Source: Rhodoferax_B ferrireducens_A
Lineage (GTDB): Bacteria > Pseudomonadota > Gammaproteobacteria > Burkholderiales > Burkholderiaceae_C
Direction: 5' to 3'
NCBI RefSeq assembly: GCF_031458075.1
Contig: NZ_JAVDXT010000001.1
Span: forward strand, 1,116,001 to 1,180,000
DNA: 64,000 nt
Shown here: positions 24,165 through 32,441 of the stretch, in pieces
How positions within the stretch are numbered: the stretch's first letter is position 1
Layout of the letters: every line of letters starts with the position of its first letter
The notes under the pieces: model-generated
What the model saw: only the letters and a program-made list of their open reading frames with translations
Database searches by the model: none
What the model was told of the DNA's origin: nothing
Translations under genes and position numbers: made by a program

Positions 24165-25514
24165 GAAACTGCAGGCAGTAGCTTCCTCCTCGGCTGTTTC
24201 CTCCACCTCCACATAGCGGTTCACCGGCACCGGCAGATCCAGGTTGTCGCGCAGCGTGCCCTGGCCGTACTGGGTGCGGTAGATGCCGCGCGCCTGCAGC
24301 AGCGGCACCACTAGCGCCACAAAGTCTTTCAGCGAGGTGTTGGGCAGGGCTTCGAAGAAGTTGAAGCCGTCGGCGCCGCCGTTTTCGAACCAGCGCTGGA
24401 TCTCGTCGGCCACCTGCTCGGCCGTACCGACGAAGGTGCGCTTGGGCCGGGCGTGCCACAGCGCCACTTCGCGCAGCGTCCAGCCCTTGTCTTTGGAGAC
24501 CTGTTTGATGCGGTCGCTGGCGCTTTGCTGGCTGTTGCGGCCCAGGTCGCCCAGGTCGGGGAAGGGGGCGTCCAGCGGGTAGGCCGAGAAGTCGTGGTCG
24601 TTGAAGGGCCGGGCCAGGGCGGCGATGGCGTTCTCTATCGGCACCAGACTGGCGGATTCTTCGTACTTGCGCTCGGCTTCTTCGGCGGTGCGGCCGACGA
24701 TGGGGCGGATGCCGGGCAGCAGGTGCACTTCATCGGGGTTGCGACCGGCGGCGGCGACGCGGGCTTTGACATCGCGGTAGTAGGCCTGGGCTTCCTCCAG
24801 CGTGTCGGCGTGGAAGAAGATGGCGTCGGCCTGGGTGGCGGCGAATTGCTTGCCGTCTTCGGAGGCCCCGGCCTGGAAGATCACCGGCTGGCCCTGGCGG
24901 GATCTGCTGATGTTCAGCGGCCCTTCGACCGAGAAGAAGTCACCCTTGTGGTCCAGGCGGTGCAGCTTCTTCGGGTCGAAGAACACGCCGGTTTCCTTGT
25001 CGCGCACCAGGGCGTCGTCTTCCCAGGAATCCCACAGGCCTTGGACCACGCTGAGGTGTTCCTTGGCCAGCGCGTAGCGCACATCGTGCTCGTAGTGGGT
25101 GGGCTTGCTGTAGTTGCGCGCGCTGCCGTCCAGCCAGGACGTGACGACGTTCCAGCCGGCGCGGCCGTTGCTGATGTGGTCCAGCGAGGCGAACTGCCGG
25201 GCCACGGTGAAGGGCTCGCTGTAGCTGGCGGTGACGGTGGCCACCAGGCCGATGTACGAGGTAGCCCCCGCCAGCGCCGACAAGATGGTCAGCGGCTCAA
25301 AACGGTTCAGGTAATGCGGGCTGGAGCGTGGCGTGATGTGCACGCTGTCGGCCACGAACAAGAAGTCGAAGCGGCCTTGCTCGGCCAGCTGTGCCTGTTC
25401 CTTGTAGAAGCCGAAGTTGACGCTGGCATCGGTGACGGCCGCCGGATGGCGCCAGTCGCCCCAACCTGCGCCCACACCGTGCAGCACGAATCCGAATTTG
25501 AGTTGTCTGGCCAT
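24162..25514 (-). CDS. FMN-dependent monooxygenase, NtaA/SnaA/DszA family
   Basis: 450 residues, a luciferase-like barrel. Family signatures are GWRHPAAV-type start residues, FVADSVHITPRSSPHYLNRFEPLT near 55, SYSEPFTVARQFASLDHISNGRAGWNVVTSW near 100-135, and GQPVIFQAGASEDGKQFAATQADAIF in the middle. This is the NtaA/SnaA/SoxA/DszA group: two-component enzymes that use reduced FMN from a partner reductase to cleave C-N or C-S bonds. No reductase lies next to it. A relic of a close relative lies at 14120-14177. The CysB-type regulator nearby supports a sulfur-scavenging role, which is inference. Confidence 0.88.
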   Translation of the reverse strand: MARQLKFGFVLHGVGAGWGDWRHPAAVTDASVNFGFYKEQAQLAEQGRFDFLFVADSVHITPRSSPHYLNRFEPLTILSALAGATSYIGLVATVTASYSEPFTVARQFASLDHISNGRAGWNVVTSWLDGSARNYSKPTHYEHDVRYALAKEHLSVVQGLWDSWEDDALVRDKETGVFFDPKKLHRLDHKGDFFSVEGPLNISRSRQGQPVIFQAGASEDGKQFAATQADAIFFHADTLEEAQAYYRDVKARVAAAGRNPDEVHLLPGIRPIVGRTAEEAERKYEESASLVPIENAIAALARPFNDHDFSAYPLDAPFPDLGDLGRNSQQSASDRIKQVSKDKGWTLREVALWHARPKRTFVGTAEQVADEIQRWFENGGADGFNFFEALPNTSLKDFVALVVPLLQARGIYRTQYGQGTLRDNLDLPVPVNRYVEVEETAEEEATACSF

Positions 25515-25650
25515 GGGAACGCATCCAGGGAAGTGGAAGAATTCGCTTACCTTAGCGGCGCTTCCGGTGCCGGGGAACGAAGGCTTTCAGATATGGATAT
25601 GCGCGGAATGGCCGTCCTGGCCGCCCATTCCATGGCTCTTGGATGCATGC

Positions 25651-25707
25651 TTTTTATGTCGCTGGCGCAGAGGGAGCGGGCGGTAGCAGCTATTTTTTAT
25701 ATAGCAA
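25651..25707 (-). repeat. interspersed palindromic repeat, copy 7
   Basis: Minus-strand reading starts TTTGCTATATAAAAAATAGC and ends in GCGCCAGCGACATAAAAAGC. It is a diverged copy in the 293-base gap 25515-25807, where nothing else was recognised. Confidence 0.6.
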
Positions 25708-25807
25708 ACCATCTCCCTCGCGGCATAGCGCGATATGTGACTCCCACAGCGACCTGGGCGCGCTAGGTTGTCAGCCTGGTGCGGCCCCGGTTGCCGTCAC
25801 CCTGCGC

Positions 25808-26167
25808 TCAGGCGCTGGGGTGCAGCCAGTCGTTGTAGTCCTTGTCGGTGGCCAGGGTCCACGCAGCCAGGGCCATGACCACGAGACCCGTGCCCACCGC
25901 GGCGTTCATTGCATGGGTTTGCATCTGGAAACCCAGCAGCCATGGCGATACGACCATCCACAGCCCGAGCGCTGCCTCGGTCCATTCCTCCCAGGCGCGC
26001 GGCACCAGCATGGCACCCAGCGCTGCGGCGATTAGCAGCACGCCGACGACCACGGCGTTGGTCATGGCTGTGCTGTGGGACACGTATTGCAAGGCCCAGG
26101 GTGAGAGCGCCAGCCAAACGCCCAGCAGTCCGTTGACGGGATCTTGCCAATGCTTGAGTTGCTTCAT
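25808..26167 (-). CDS. SPW-repeat membrane protein
   Basis: 119 residues with four hydrophobic segments arranged as two similar halves. Each half has the signature of the SPW family: LALSPWALQY at about 20 and MVVSPWLLGF at about 76. Members are small inner-membrane proteins of unknown function. A GGTAGTCACC-like leader with AGGAGGTAGTCACC on the minus strand gives a strong ribosome-binding site before the ATG at 26167. It stands alone between the monooxygenase and the CysB-type gene, facing the same way as both. Confidence 0.82.
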   Translation of the reverse strand: MKQLKHWQDPVNGLLGVWLALSPWALQYVSHSTAMTNAVVVGVLLIAAALGAMLVPRAWEEWTEAALGLWMVVSPWLLGFQMQTHAMNAAVGTGLVVMALAAWTLATDKDYNDWLHPSA

Positions 26168-26252
26168 GGTGACTACCTCCTGTCGGCGAAAACCAAGATA
26201 AATGCCGACCTGTTTTGGAGTGCGCAGCGCGGCGCCAGTTCCCTGCGGCGGC

Positions 26253-27197
26253 TCAGATCACGTAGTCGATGGAGGCCGCTGTGCCGGTCAGCGCCTGCTC
26301 CACCACGCTGCGGTTCAGCGTCGGCGCAAACGACTCGATGAACGCGTACACATAGCCGCGCAGATAGCTGCCGCGGCGCACCCCCAGCTTGGTCAGGTTG
26401 ATGCCGAACAGCTGGCCGGCGTCGATGGCGCGCAACGCCAGGTCACGTTCGGCCTCGTAGGCGATGGACGCCACGATGCCCACGCCCATGCCCAGCTCCA
26501 CATAGGTCTTGATCACGTCGGCGTCCATGGCGCTGATGGCGATGTGCGGCACCAGCTGGCGCTGCGCAAAGGCCTCGTTGATGCGGGTGCGGCCGGTGAA
26601 GCCGTTGTCGTAGGTGATCAGCGGGTACTGGGTCAGCGTCTCCAGGGTCAGCGGTGCGTCCAGCAGCGGGTGGCCGGGCGGCACGATGACCGAGTGGGTC
26701 CAGGGGTAGCAGGGCAGGGCCAGCAGCTCGTCGTACTGGGTCAGGGCCTCGGTGGCAATGCCGACGTCGGCCTCGCCCGACAGCAGCATCTCGGCCACCT
26801 GGGCGGGCGAGCCCTGGTGCAGGTGCAGGGTCACGTTGGGGAAGTGGTTGCGGAACTCCTGCACCGCCGTCGGCAGCGCGTAGCGGGCTTGCGAATGGGT
26901 GGCGGCAATCGACAGCAGGCCGCTTTGCCGGGACACGAATTCTTCGCCGGCCTTGCGCAGGTTGCTGCTGTCCAGCAGCATGCGCTCGATGATGGGCAGC
27001 ACATGGCCGCCGGGGTCGGTCAGGCCGGTGAGCCGCTTGCCGGCGCGCACAAACAGCTCGATGCCCAGCTCTTCTTCGAGCTCGCGGATCTGCCGGCTGA
27101 CGCCGGGTTGGGAGGTATGCAGGACGTTGGCGACTTCGGTCAGGTTAAAGCCGCAGCGCACGGTCTCCCGCACGGAACGCAGTTGCTGGAAATTCAT
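26253..27197 (-). CDS. cysB: CysB-type LysR regulator
   Basis: 314 residues. The winged helix is FQQLRSVRETVRCGFNLTEVANVLHTSQPGVSRQIRELEEEL, the characteristic start of CysB/Cbl proteins. The effector domain has IAATHSQARYALPTAVQEFR, the sulfate/thiosulfate/acetylserine pocket region THSQ, and GMGVGIVASIAYE. CysB controls sulfate assimilation and sulfonate use. Nearby sulfur-related genes are the FMN monooxygenase here and the transporter/dioxygenase locus at 2.9-11.6 kb. Whether this is the main CysB or a Cbl/SsuR-like paralogue cannot be decided. It has its own promoter in the AT-rich gap 27198-27338. Confidence 0.88.
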   Translation of the reverse strand: MNFQQLRSVRETVRCGFNLTEVANVLHTSQPGVSRQIRELEEELGIELFVRAGKRLTGLTDPGGHVLPIIERMLLDSSNLRKAGEEFVSRQSGLLSIAATHSQARYALPTAVQEFRNHFPNVTLHLHQGSPAQVAEMLLSGEADVGIATEALTQYDELLALPCYPWTHSVIVPPGHPLLDAPLTLETLTQYPLITYDNGFTGRTRINEAFAQRQLVPHIAISAMDADVIKTYVELGMGVGIVASIAYEAERDLALRAIDAGQLFGINLTKLGVRRGSYLRGYVYAFIESFAPTLNRSVVEQALTGTAASIDYVI

Positions 27198-27338
27198 ATA
27201 AGAGCGCCATATTTAATAACTGAATTTGATTATTTGGCGAAACGCTGTTTTTCCAAACGAACAAATCGTAGATTCGATATGGCGCATCTATCTGTGGACC
27301 TGCGGGCCGCCCGCGCGCAAGCCTGTAGAGGGGATGAA

Positions 27339-27402
27339 TGCTATGTAAATGGTAGCTGCTTGCGCTGGTGGAATAAGCGCCAGCGGCCTGTTTGCTTTAA
27401 AT
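27339..27402 (+). repeat. interspersed palindromic repeat, copy 8
   Basis: Begins TGCTATGTAAATGGTAGCTG, then GCGCTGGTGGAATAAGCGCC and a CCTGTTTGCTTTAAA tail. It lies 10 bases beyond the stop of the ZIP transporter gene. Confidence 0.8.
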
Positions 27403-27411
27403 TCCGCCGGC

Positions 27412-28320
27412 TCAGGCGAGTGCTGTGTCCAACACCATCATCAGCACAAAGCCCAGCATCAGCCCGCCGGTAGCCCAGGCTTCATGGCCTTTGCGGTGTG
27501 ATTCAGGGATGATTTCGTGGCTGATGACGAACAGCATGGCGCCGGCCGCAAAGCCCAGGCCCCAGGGCAGCAGGCTGGCCGACTGGCTGATGGCGGCCGC
27601 GCCCAGCACTGCGCCCAGCGGCTCGACCAGACCCGAGGCCATGCCCAGCAGCACCGCAAAGCTGCGCTTGTAGCCGGCGGCCAGCAGGGCCACGGCAACC
27701 ACCAGGCCTTCGGGCACGTCCTGGATGGCGATGCCGGTGGCCAGGGCGCTGGCACGCAGCGGGTCGGTGGCGGCATAGCCCACGCCGATCGCCAGGCCCT
27801 CGGGCAGGTTGTGCAAGGTGATGGCAAACACAAACAGCCAGGTGCGGCGCAGCACGCGCGAGGGCGGGCCTTCCAGGCCTTTGATGAAATGCTCGTGCGG
27901 CAGCAGGCGCTCCATGGCCAGCAGCGCCGCCCCGCCCAGCAGGATGGACAAGCCCATGGTGCCGCCCGCGCCCCAACTGCCGGCGCCGGTGGCCCGGGCC
28001 GCGGCCAGGCCGGGGATGATCAGCGAGAACGCGCAGGCCGCCAGCATCACGCCGGCGCCGAAGCCGAACAGCGTGTCCTGCGTGCGGTCCGACAGGCTGT
28101 GCGAGAACACCACCGGCAGCGTACCCAGGGCCGTGGCCAGCGCGGCCACCGAGCCGCCGATCAGCGCATTCAGCACCAGCGGGTGGGCCTGGCAGTAGTG
28201 CCAGAAGTCGCTGGCCAGCAGGCCCGCGCCCAGCAGTGCGATGCCCCAGCCCAGCAGTTTGCGCAGCCGGCGCACCGGGTCGCTAGCGCTGTTGCGCCAG
28301 ATGGTGTCGGGTCGGTCCAT
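27412..28320 (-). CDS. ZIP family metal transporter
   Basis: 302 residues with about eight membrane helices. Both metal-binding helices are clear: HNLPEGLAIGVG (helix 4) and AIQDVPEGLVVAVAL (helix 5), the ZIP-family pattern in which HNxPEG and QxxPEG form the binuclear site. It imports a divalent metal such as zinc or manganese into the cytoplasm. It follows sodA by 21 bases and so probably shares the Fur-type promoter at 29552. Being in one transcript with a manganese-type superoxide dismutase makes manganese an attractive substrate, by inference. Confidence 0.88.
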   Translation of the reverse strand: MDRPDTIWRNSASDPVRRLRKLLGWGIALLGAGLLASDFWHYCQAHPLVLNALIGGSVAALATALGTLPVVFSHSLSDRTQDTLFGFGAGVMLAACAFSLIIPGLAAARATGAGSWGAGGTMGLSILLGGAALLAMERLLPHEHFIKGLEGPPSRVLRRTWLFVFAITLHNLPEGLAIGVGYAATDPLRASALATGIAIQDVPEGLVVAVALLAAGYKRSFAVLLGMASGLVEPLGAVLGAAAISQSASLLPWGLGFAAGAMLFVISHEIIPESHRKGHEAWATGGLMLGFVLMMVLDTALA

Positions 28321-28341
28321 GGCGGGTCTCCATGCGCAAGA

Positions 28342-28953
28342 TCAGCCGCGCGCGGCCTGGAAGCGGCGGGCCACTTCGGCCCAGTCCACCACGTTGTAGA
28401 AGGCCGCGATGTAGTCGGGCCGGCGGTTCTGGTACAGCAGGTAGTAGGCGTGCTCCCATACGTCCAGCCCGAGGATGGGGGTGTTGCCGGCCATCAGCGG
28501 GCTGTCCTGGTTGCCGCTGCTTTCCACCACCAGCTGGCCCTGCGGTGTGACGCTGAGCCAGGCCCAGCCGCTGCCAAAGCGGGTCAGCGCGGCCTGGGTG
28601 AAGGCGGCCTTGAAGGCCTCGAAGCCGCCCAGGTCGGCGTCGATGGCCTGGGCCAGGGCGCCTGTGGGCTGGCCGCCGCCGTTGGGCGACATGACGGTCC
28701 AGAACAGGCTGTGGTTGGCATGGCCGCCGCCGTGGTTGCGTACCGTGTTGCGCAGGGCTTCGGGCAGGGTGTCGATGGCGTTGACCAGCGCCTCGATGCC
28801 GAGATCGGCATAGGGCGTGTTCTGCAGCGCGGCGTTCAGATTGTTGATGTAGGCCTGGTGGTGCTTGCTGTGGTGGATCTGCATGGTCTGGGTGTCGATT
28901 TGCGGCTCCAGCGCGTCGTAGGCATAGGGCAGGGCGGGCAGGGTATGGGCCAT
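28342..28953 (-). CDS. sodA: superoxide dismutase, manganese type
   Basis: 203 residues; turns superoxide into O2 and H2O2 in the cytoplasm. Metal ligands are visible: His in IHHSKHHQAY, His in GGGHANHSLFW, and Asp and His in LDVWEHAYY. Two markers point to Mn rather than Fe: the GGGHANHSLFW form, and Gln in SGNQDSPLM at the position that is Ala in Fe enzymes. It lies between orfX (24 bases) and the ZIP gene (21 bases). A possible Fur box at 29552-29572 upstream of orfX fits the known habit of switching to Mn-SOD when iron is short. Confidence 0.93.
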   Translation of the reverse strand: MAHTLPALPYAYDALEPQIDTQTMQIHHSKHHQAYINNLNAALQNTPYADLGIEALVNAIDTLPEALRNTVRNHGGGHANHSLFWTVMSPNGGGQPTGALAQAIDADLGGFEAFKAAFTQAALTRFGSGWAWLSVTPQGQLVVESSGNQDSPLMAGNTPILGLDVWEHAYYLLYQNRRPDYIAAFYNVVDWAEVARRFQAARG

Positions 28954-28977
28954 GGGGTCTCCGGGTTTACAAATGGG

Positions 28978-29478
28978 TCAATGCACGGTGCTGCCGGCGG
29001 CGGGCTCGGCGCAGGCGCGCAGCAGCCGGGCGATGCCGGCATGCGGACCCCAGCGGCGCTGGTACTGCAGCAGTTCGGCATGGGTTTCGCGGCTGTGCCG
29101 CCAGGCGGCTTGCTGCAGCGCCAGGCCGGTGGTCGGGGTCTGTAGCAGGCCCATCACTGCGCCATGGGCGCGGCACAGGTGGTTGGCGGCCTGCTCCAGC
29201 AGCTGGGCGTTGGCGCACAAATCGGCCAGTTGGTGGTGCGACACCACCAGTGCGGCTAGGCAGTCGTCGGCATGCTGGGGGGCGGGGCCGCCGAGCAGCA
29301 GGTCTTGGGCGATGGACAGGGCCTGGTGGAAGCTGAACAGCGCCAGCTCAGTGCGTCCGACCTGCAGTGCGCTGCAGCCGCGCTGCGTCAGGCGTTCCCA
29401 TTGGGCCAGGCTGGGCGGCAGGCATGGAGCGGGGCTGGGCCCGGCGAATCCGTCGGCAAAGGGGTACATGCAAAACAT
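28978..29478 (-). CDS. hypothetical helical protein upstream of sodA
   Basis: 166 residues, largely helical. It has a repeat-like array around LALFSFHQALSIAQDLLLGG and LAALVVSHHQLADLCANAQ that looks like one or two tetratricopeptide units. There are no metal or catalytic motifs I can name. Its position just before sodA is like the small uncharacterised orfX of the iron-regulated fumC-orfX-sodA operon of Pseudomonas, and it may be a homologue. The start at 29478 (ATG) has the Fur-type box 74 bases upstream. Confidence 0.65.
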   Translation of the reverse strand: MFCMYPFADGFAGPSPAPCLPPSLAQWERLTQRGCSALQVGRTELALFSFHQALSIAQDLLLGGPAPQHADDCLAALVVSHHQLADLCANAQLLEQAANHLCRAHGAVMGLLQTPTTGLALQQAAWRHSRETHAELLQYQRRWGPHAGIARLLRACAEPAAGSTVH

Positions 29479-29551
29479 CCATGGTGCGGGCGCCGCGGTC
29501 TGCAGCGCCGTACCCTTTGCGTCGAATGGAGTTTTGCGTAATCAGGCCATC

Positions 29552-29572
29552 AAATGATAACCGTTCGCATTT
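29552..29572 (-). promoter_or_regulatory. candidate Fur box
   Basis: Two half-sites, AAATGATAAC and GTTCGCATTT, face each other across one base. Eight of ten positions are complementary, and the left half agrees with the Fur consensus NATAAT/AATGATAAT form. It lies between the hydrolase stop and orfX, where the promoter of orfX-sodA-ZIP must be. Fe-loaded Fur would then repress the operon. Confidence 0.55.
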
Positions 29573-29579
29573 AAAAAAT

Positions 29580-30398
29580 CTATAGCTGGAGATTCACACT
29601 GGTCGCCAGCTCCAGCCCCTGGGCTTGCATCTCTTGCAAAAACGCCGTGTGCTGGGCCTCGAATCCGCCCACCGGGCTCATGCAGTCGGTCAGCAGCACG
29701 ATGCGCTGGGGCTTGTGCCGGGCCAGGTGGGCCACGATGTGTTCGGTGGTGGCGCGCACGCAGTGGCTGCTGGCTTCGCCGGCGATCAGCAGCACGTCGG
29801 CCTGGTCCATGGCGGCCATCAGCGCCTGGTTCAGCTGGGTGGCCTCGTCGTGCGCGTCGGGCACCTCGGCCATGACGGCGCTGTAGTGTTCGGTCCAGGG
29901 GTTGCTGCCCTTGCCCAGCTTGGTGACGATGGCGCCGTGCTGGTCTTCCCAGGCGTTGTAGGCGGCATGCACATCGGCATGCACGTTGTGGCCCCAGGTG
30001 CCGATCTCGCAGTGCACCGGCCAGACCATCAGCGTATAGCGGCCCCGGGCTTCGAGCGCGTCCAGGTAGGCGAGCGTGCGGCCCAACGCCCCGGCCTGGC
30101 GCGGCAGGTACTGGCCCGCGTACACCGCGGCGGCGGTGATAGTGGTGAAGGGCGCTACCGCACTGCCATCGGCCTGCTGCCAGAACGTGGGGTGGGCAAT
30201 GTCCCAGCGGTGGTGCGAGTCCAGCGTGATGCTGATGTCGGTCAGCGCGGCGGCGTGGGCGCGGATGAAGCTGGCCAGCCGTTGCATGTCCGCATGGGCG
30301 CCAACCACCGGCAGGGCCGGGCTGCCGCCGCTATCCGCCGGCAGATCGCAAAAATCGTTTTGCGGGTCGATGATCAGCAGATGGGTGTGGCGTGTCAT
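29580..30398 (-). CDS. isochorismatase-family cysteine hydrolase, nicotinamidase-like
   Basis: 272 residues from the ATG at 30398; the in-frame extension upstream is unsupported. The catalytic triad of the family is visible: Asp in LLIIDPQNDF near 10, Lys in VTKLGKGSNPW, and Cys in GEASSHCVRATTEH. A metal-site segment, LDSHHRWDIAHPTFW, matches that of nicotinamidases. It would hydrolyse an amide such as nicotinamide to the acid. At 272 residues it is longer than the 210 or so of PncA, with an insertion before the Lys region, so the substrate is uncertain. It is transcribed divergently from dedA. Confidence 0.78.
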   Translation of the reverse strand: MTRHTHLLIIDPQNDFCDLPADSGGSPALPVVGAHADMQRLASFIRAHAAALTDISITLDSHHRWDIAHPTFWQQADGSAVAPFTTITAAAVYAGQYLPRQAGALGRTLAYLDALEARGRYTLMVWPVHCEIGTWGHNVHADVHAAYNAWEDQHGAIVTKLGKGSNPWTEHYSAVMAEVPDAHDEATQLNQALMAAMDQADVLLIAGEASSHCVRATTEHIVAHLARHKPQRIVLLTDCMSPVGGFEAQHTAFLQEMQAQGLELATSVNLQL

Positions 30399-30468
30399 GG
30401 CGGTCCCTGGGGTGTATGTTTTGGCAGTGTCACAAGATGCTAGCAGCCAGCAGAGATAATCGGCAGCC

Positions 30469-31137
30469 ATGGAACTCATTACCCAACTTTTCGACTTCAT
30501 CCTGCATGTGGACAAGCACTTGCAGGCCTTTGTGATCAGCTATGGCCCCTGGGTCTATGCGCTGCTGTTTGCCATCATCTTCGTGGAGACCGGCGTGGTG
30601 GTGATGCCGTTTCTGCCCGGCGACTCGCTGCTGTTCGTGGTCGGCGCCATGTGCGGCGTGGGCCTGATGTCGTACCCGCTGGCGGTGGGCCTGCTGCTGG
30701 CCGCAGCCATCTTGGGCAACCAGTGCAATTACGCGATTGGCCGCTTCTTCGGCCCTAAGGTGTTCCAGTGGGAAGACTCGAAGTTTTTCAACAAGCAGGC
30801 CTTCAACCAGGCGCATGCGTTCTACGAGAAATATGGCGGCGTAACCCTGGTGGCCGCGCGCTTCATGCCCTTTCTGCGCACCTTCGCGCCCTTCGTGGCC
30901 GGCGTGGCGCTGATGAGCCGGGCCAAGTTCACCTTTTACGACGTGCTGGGCGGTGTGCTGTGGGTGGTGGGCATCATCACCATCGGCTATTTCTTTGGCA
31001 ACTTCCCCTGGGTCAAGCAGAACCTGGACAAGATCATCTGGGCCATGATTCTGATCCCCGGCCTAATCATTGTGGCCGGCGCGCTGAAGCAGCGCTGGGC
31101 CCGCAAGCCGGTGGTGCTGGCATCGCCTAAAAATTAA
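30469..31137 (+). CDS. dedA: DedA family inner-membrane protein
   Basis: 222 residues with four to six membrane segments. The family signature appears twice: FVETGVVVMPFLPGDSLLFVVGA (the E-x-x-x-x-x-x-P-x-P-G-E/D loop) and ARFMPFLRTFAPFVAGVALM (the F/Y-x-R-x-x-P-x-x-R-x-x-x-P-x-x-A-G loop). DedA/SNARE-associated proteins act in membrane homeostasis and lipid-carrier recycling. The ATG at 30469 gives the usual length. It stands alone between the divergent hydrolase and the thiamine riboswitch. Confidence 0.92.
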   Translation: MELITQLFDFILHVDKHLQAFVISYGPWVYALLFAIIFVETGVVVMPFLPGDSLLFVVGAMCGVGLMSYPLAVGLLLAAAILGNQCNYAIGRFFGPKVFQWEDSKFFNKQAFNQAHAFYEKYGGVTLVAARFMPFLRTFAPFVAGVALMSRAKFTFYDVLGGVLWVVGIITIGYFFGNFPWVKQNLDKIIWAMILIPGLIIVAGALKQRWARKPVVLASPKN

Positions 31138-31265
31138 GCAGCGTAAGCTTTGTCCTTGTAGATCAAGGGCTTAGCTTGCATATACAGCAGCTCACGGGGG
31201 TTATCCACAAGTTTGTCCAGTGTTGTCAGGGAGAACTTGGACCAGCCCTCTGGATTTACAATCCG

Positions 31266-31350
31266 GCCCTTCACCGGGGGTGTCTGCAGCAGATGTGCAG
31301 ACTGAGAAATACCCCACACACCTGATCCGGGTCATGCCGGCGTAGGGAGC
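31266..31350 (+). promoter_or_regulatory. TPP riboswitch (THI element)
   Basis: The conserved pieces are in order: CTTCACCGGGGGTG, CTGAGAAATACCC, ACCTGATCCGGGTCATGCC and GGCGTAGGGAG. They correspond to the pyrimidine-sensing and pyrophosphate-sensing halves of the thiamine pyrophosphate aptamer, with a variable stem (TGCAGCAGATGTGCA) between. It ends about 54 bases before thiB, on the same strand. Binding of TPP should lower thiB expression, by blocking either ribosome access or transcription. A possible -10 TACAAT lies at 31257-31262, close to the start of the aptamer. Confidence 0.93.
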
Positions 31351-31403
31351 GTGATGGGCTCCGGCCTTGCATGCGCCCGCCGCTGGCGCATTGAAAGCCA
31401 CCT

Positions 31404-32426
31404 ATGCTGCAACGCCGCACCTTTTCCTTCGCCGCCGCCGCGCTGGCCGCGCTGTCGTCTTTTTCCACCTTGGCTGCCGATGGCGAATTGCGCGTGCTGG
31501 TGCACAGCTCGTTCTCGCTGCCCAAGCCGCTGCTGGCCAAGTTCGAAGCCGAGGCCGGCATCAAGCTCAGCCTGATCAAGGCCGGCGATGCGGGCGAGAT
31601 GCTGAACAAGCTGATCCTGACCCGCGCCCAGCCGATTGCCGATGTGGTGTTCGGCCTGGACAACGCCCTGGTTGCCAAGGCCCAGGCCGCCAAGGTGCTG
31701 GAGCCGATCAAGTTTACTGAGGGCTCGCCCATCGCCCAGGTCGGCGGCAGCGTGGTGCCGGTGGACTACGGCTTTGTCACTCTGAACTTTGACAAGGCCA
31801 GCTTCGCCAAGAGCGGCCTGCCCCTGCCCAAGAGCATGGACGAACTGGCCCAGCCCGCCTACCGCAATCTGCTGGTGGTGCCGAACCCCGCCACCTCCAG
31901 CCCCGGCTACCAGTTCCTGCTGGCTACTATCGCCGGCATGGGCGAAGAAAAAGCCTTCGACTGGTGGGCCCGCATGCGCGCCAACGGCGTCAAGGTGGTC
32001 AAGGGCTGGAGCGAGGCCTACTACACCGAGTTCAGCCGCAATGGCGGCACGCGCCCGCTGGTGGTCAGCTACGCCACCAGTCCGGCGGCCGAGGTGTTCT
32101 ACAGCAAGGAAAAGATCAGCGAGTCGCCCACTGCCAACCTGTTCCTCAAGGGCGGCGTGTTCCGCCAGATCGAAGGCGTGGCCCTGGTGGCCGGCGGCGG
32201 CCAGCGCGATGCCGCCCACCTGTTTATCCGCTTTATGCGCTCCGGCGCCGCGCAAGAGGCCTTGCAGACCAGCATGTGGATGTACCCGGTAGAGGCCCAT
32301 ACCCCGCTGGCCGAAGTGATGAAACACGCGACCGAACCCACAGCCTACGAGAGCCTGCCCGCCGAGACGATTGCCGACAAGGGCACGGCCTGGGTGGCGC
32401 GCTGGACGCAGGTCGTATTGAAATAA
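31404..32426 (+). CDS. thiB: thiamine ABC transporter substrate-binding protein
   Basis: 340 residues with a signal peptide MLQRRTFSFAAAALAALSSFSTLAA. It is the periplasmic thiamine/TPP-binding protein: ELRVLVHSSFSL, GDAGEMLNKLILTRAQPIADVVFGLDN, VPVDYGFVTLNFDK and VVPNPATSSPGYQFLLATI are all characteristic of ThiB. The riboswitch directly upstream confirms the role. In enteric bacteria thiB is followed by thiP and thiQ; here a reverse-strand GNAT gene and a LysR gene intervene, so ThiB may be made from a transcript of its own. Confidence 0.94.
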   Translation: MLQRRTFSFAAAALAALSSFSTLAADGELRVLVHSSFSLPKPLLAKFEAEAGIKLSLIKAGDAGEMLNKLILTRAQPIADVVFGLDNALVAKAQAAKVLEPIKFTEGSPIAQVGGSVVPVDYGFVTLNFDKASFAKSGLPLPKSMDELAQPAYRNLLVVPNPATSSPGYQFLLATIAGMGEEKAFDWWARMRANGVKVVKGWSEAYYTEFSRNGGTRPLVVSYATSPAAEVFYSKEKISESPTANLFLKGGVFRQIEGVALVAGGGQRDAAHLFIRFMRSGAAQEALQTSMWMYPVEAHTPLAEVMKHATEPTAYESLPAETIADKGTAWVARWTQVVLK

Positions 32427-32441
32427 TTTGCTGGGTGTAGC

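Noticed and set aside
31201..31210. TTATCCACAA, a perfect DnaA-box-like sequence
   Set aside because: Only one copy was seen, with no cluster of boxes, AT-rich unwinding region, dnaA or dnaN nearby. It lies in the leader before the TPP riboswitch and is probably chance.
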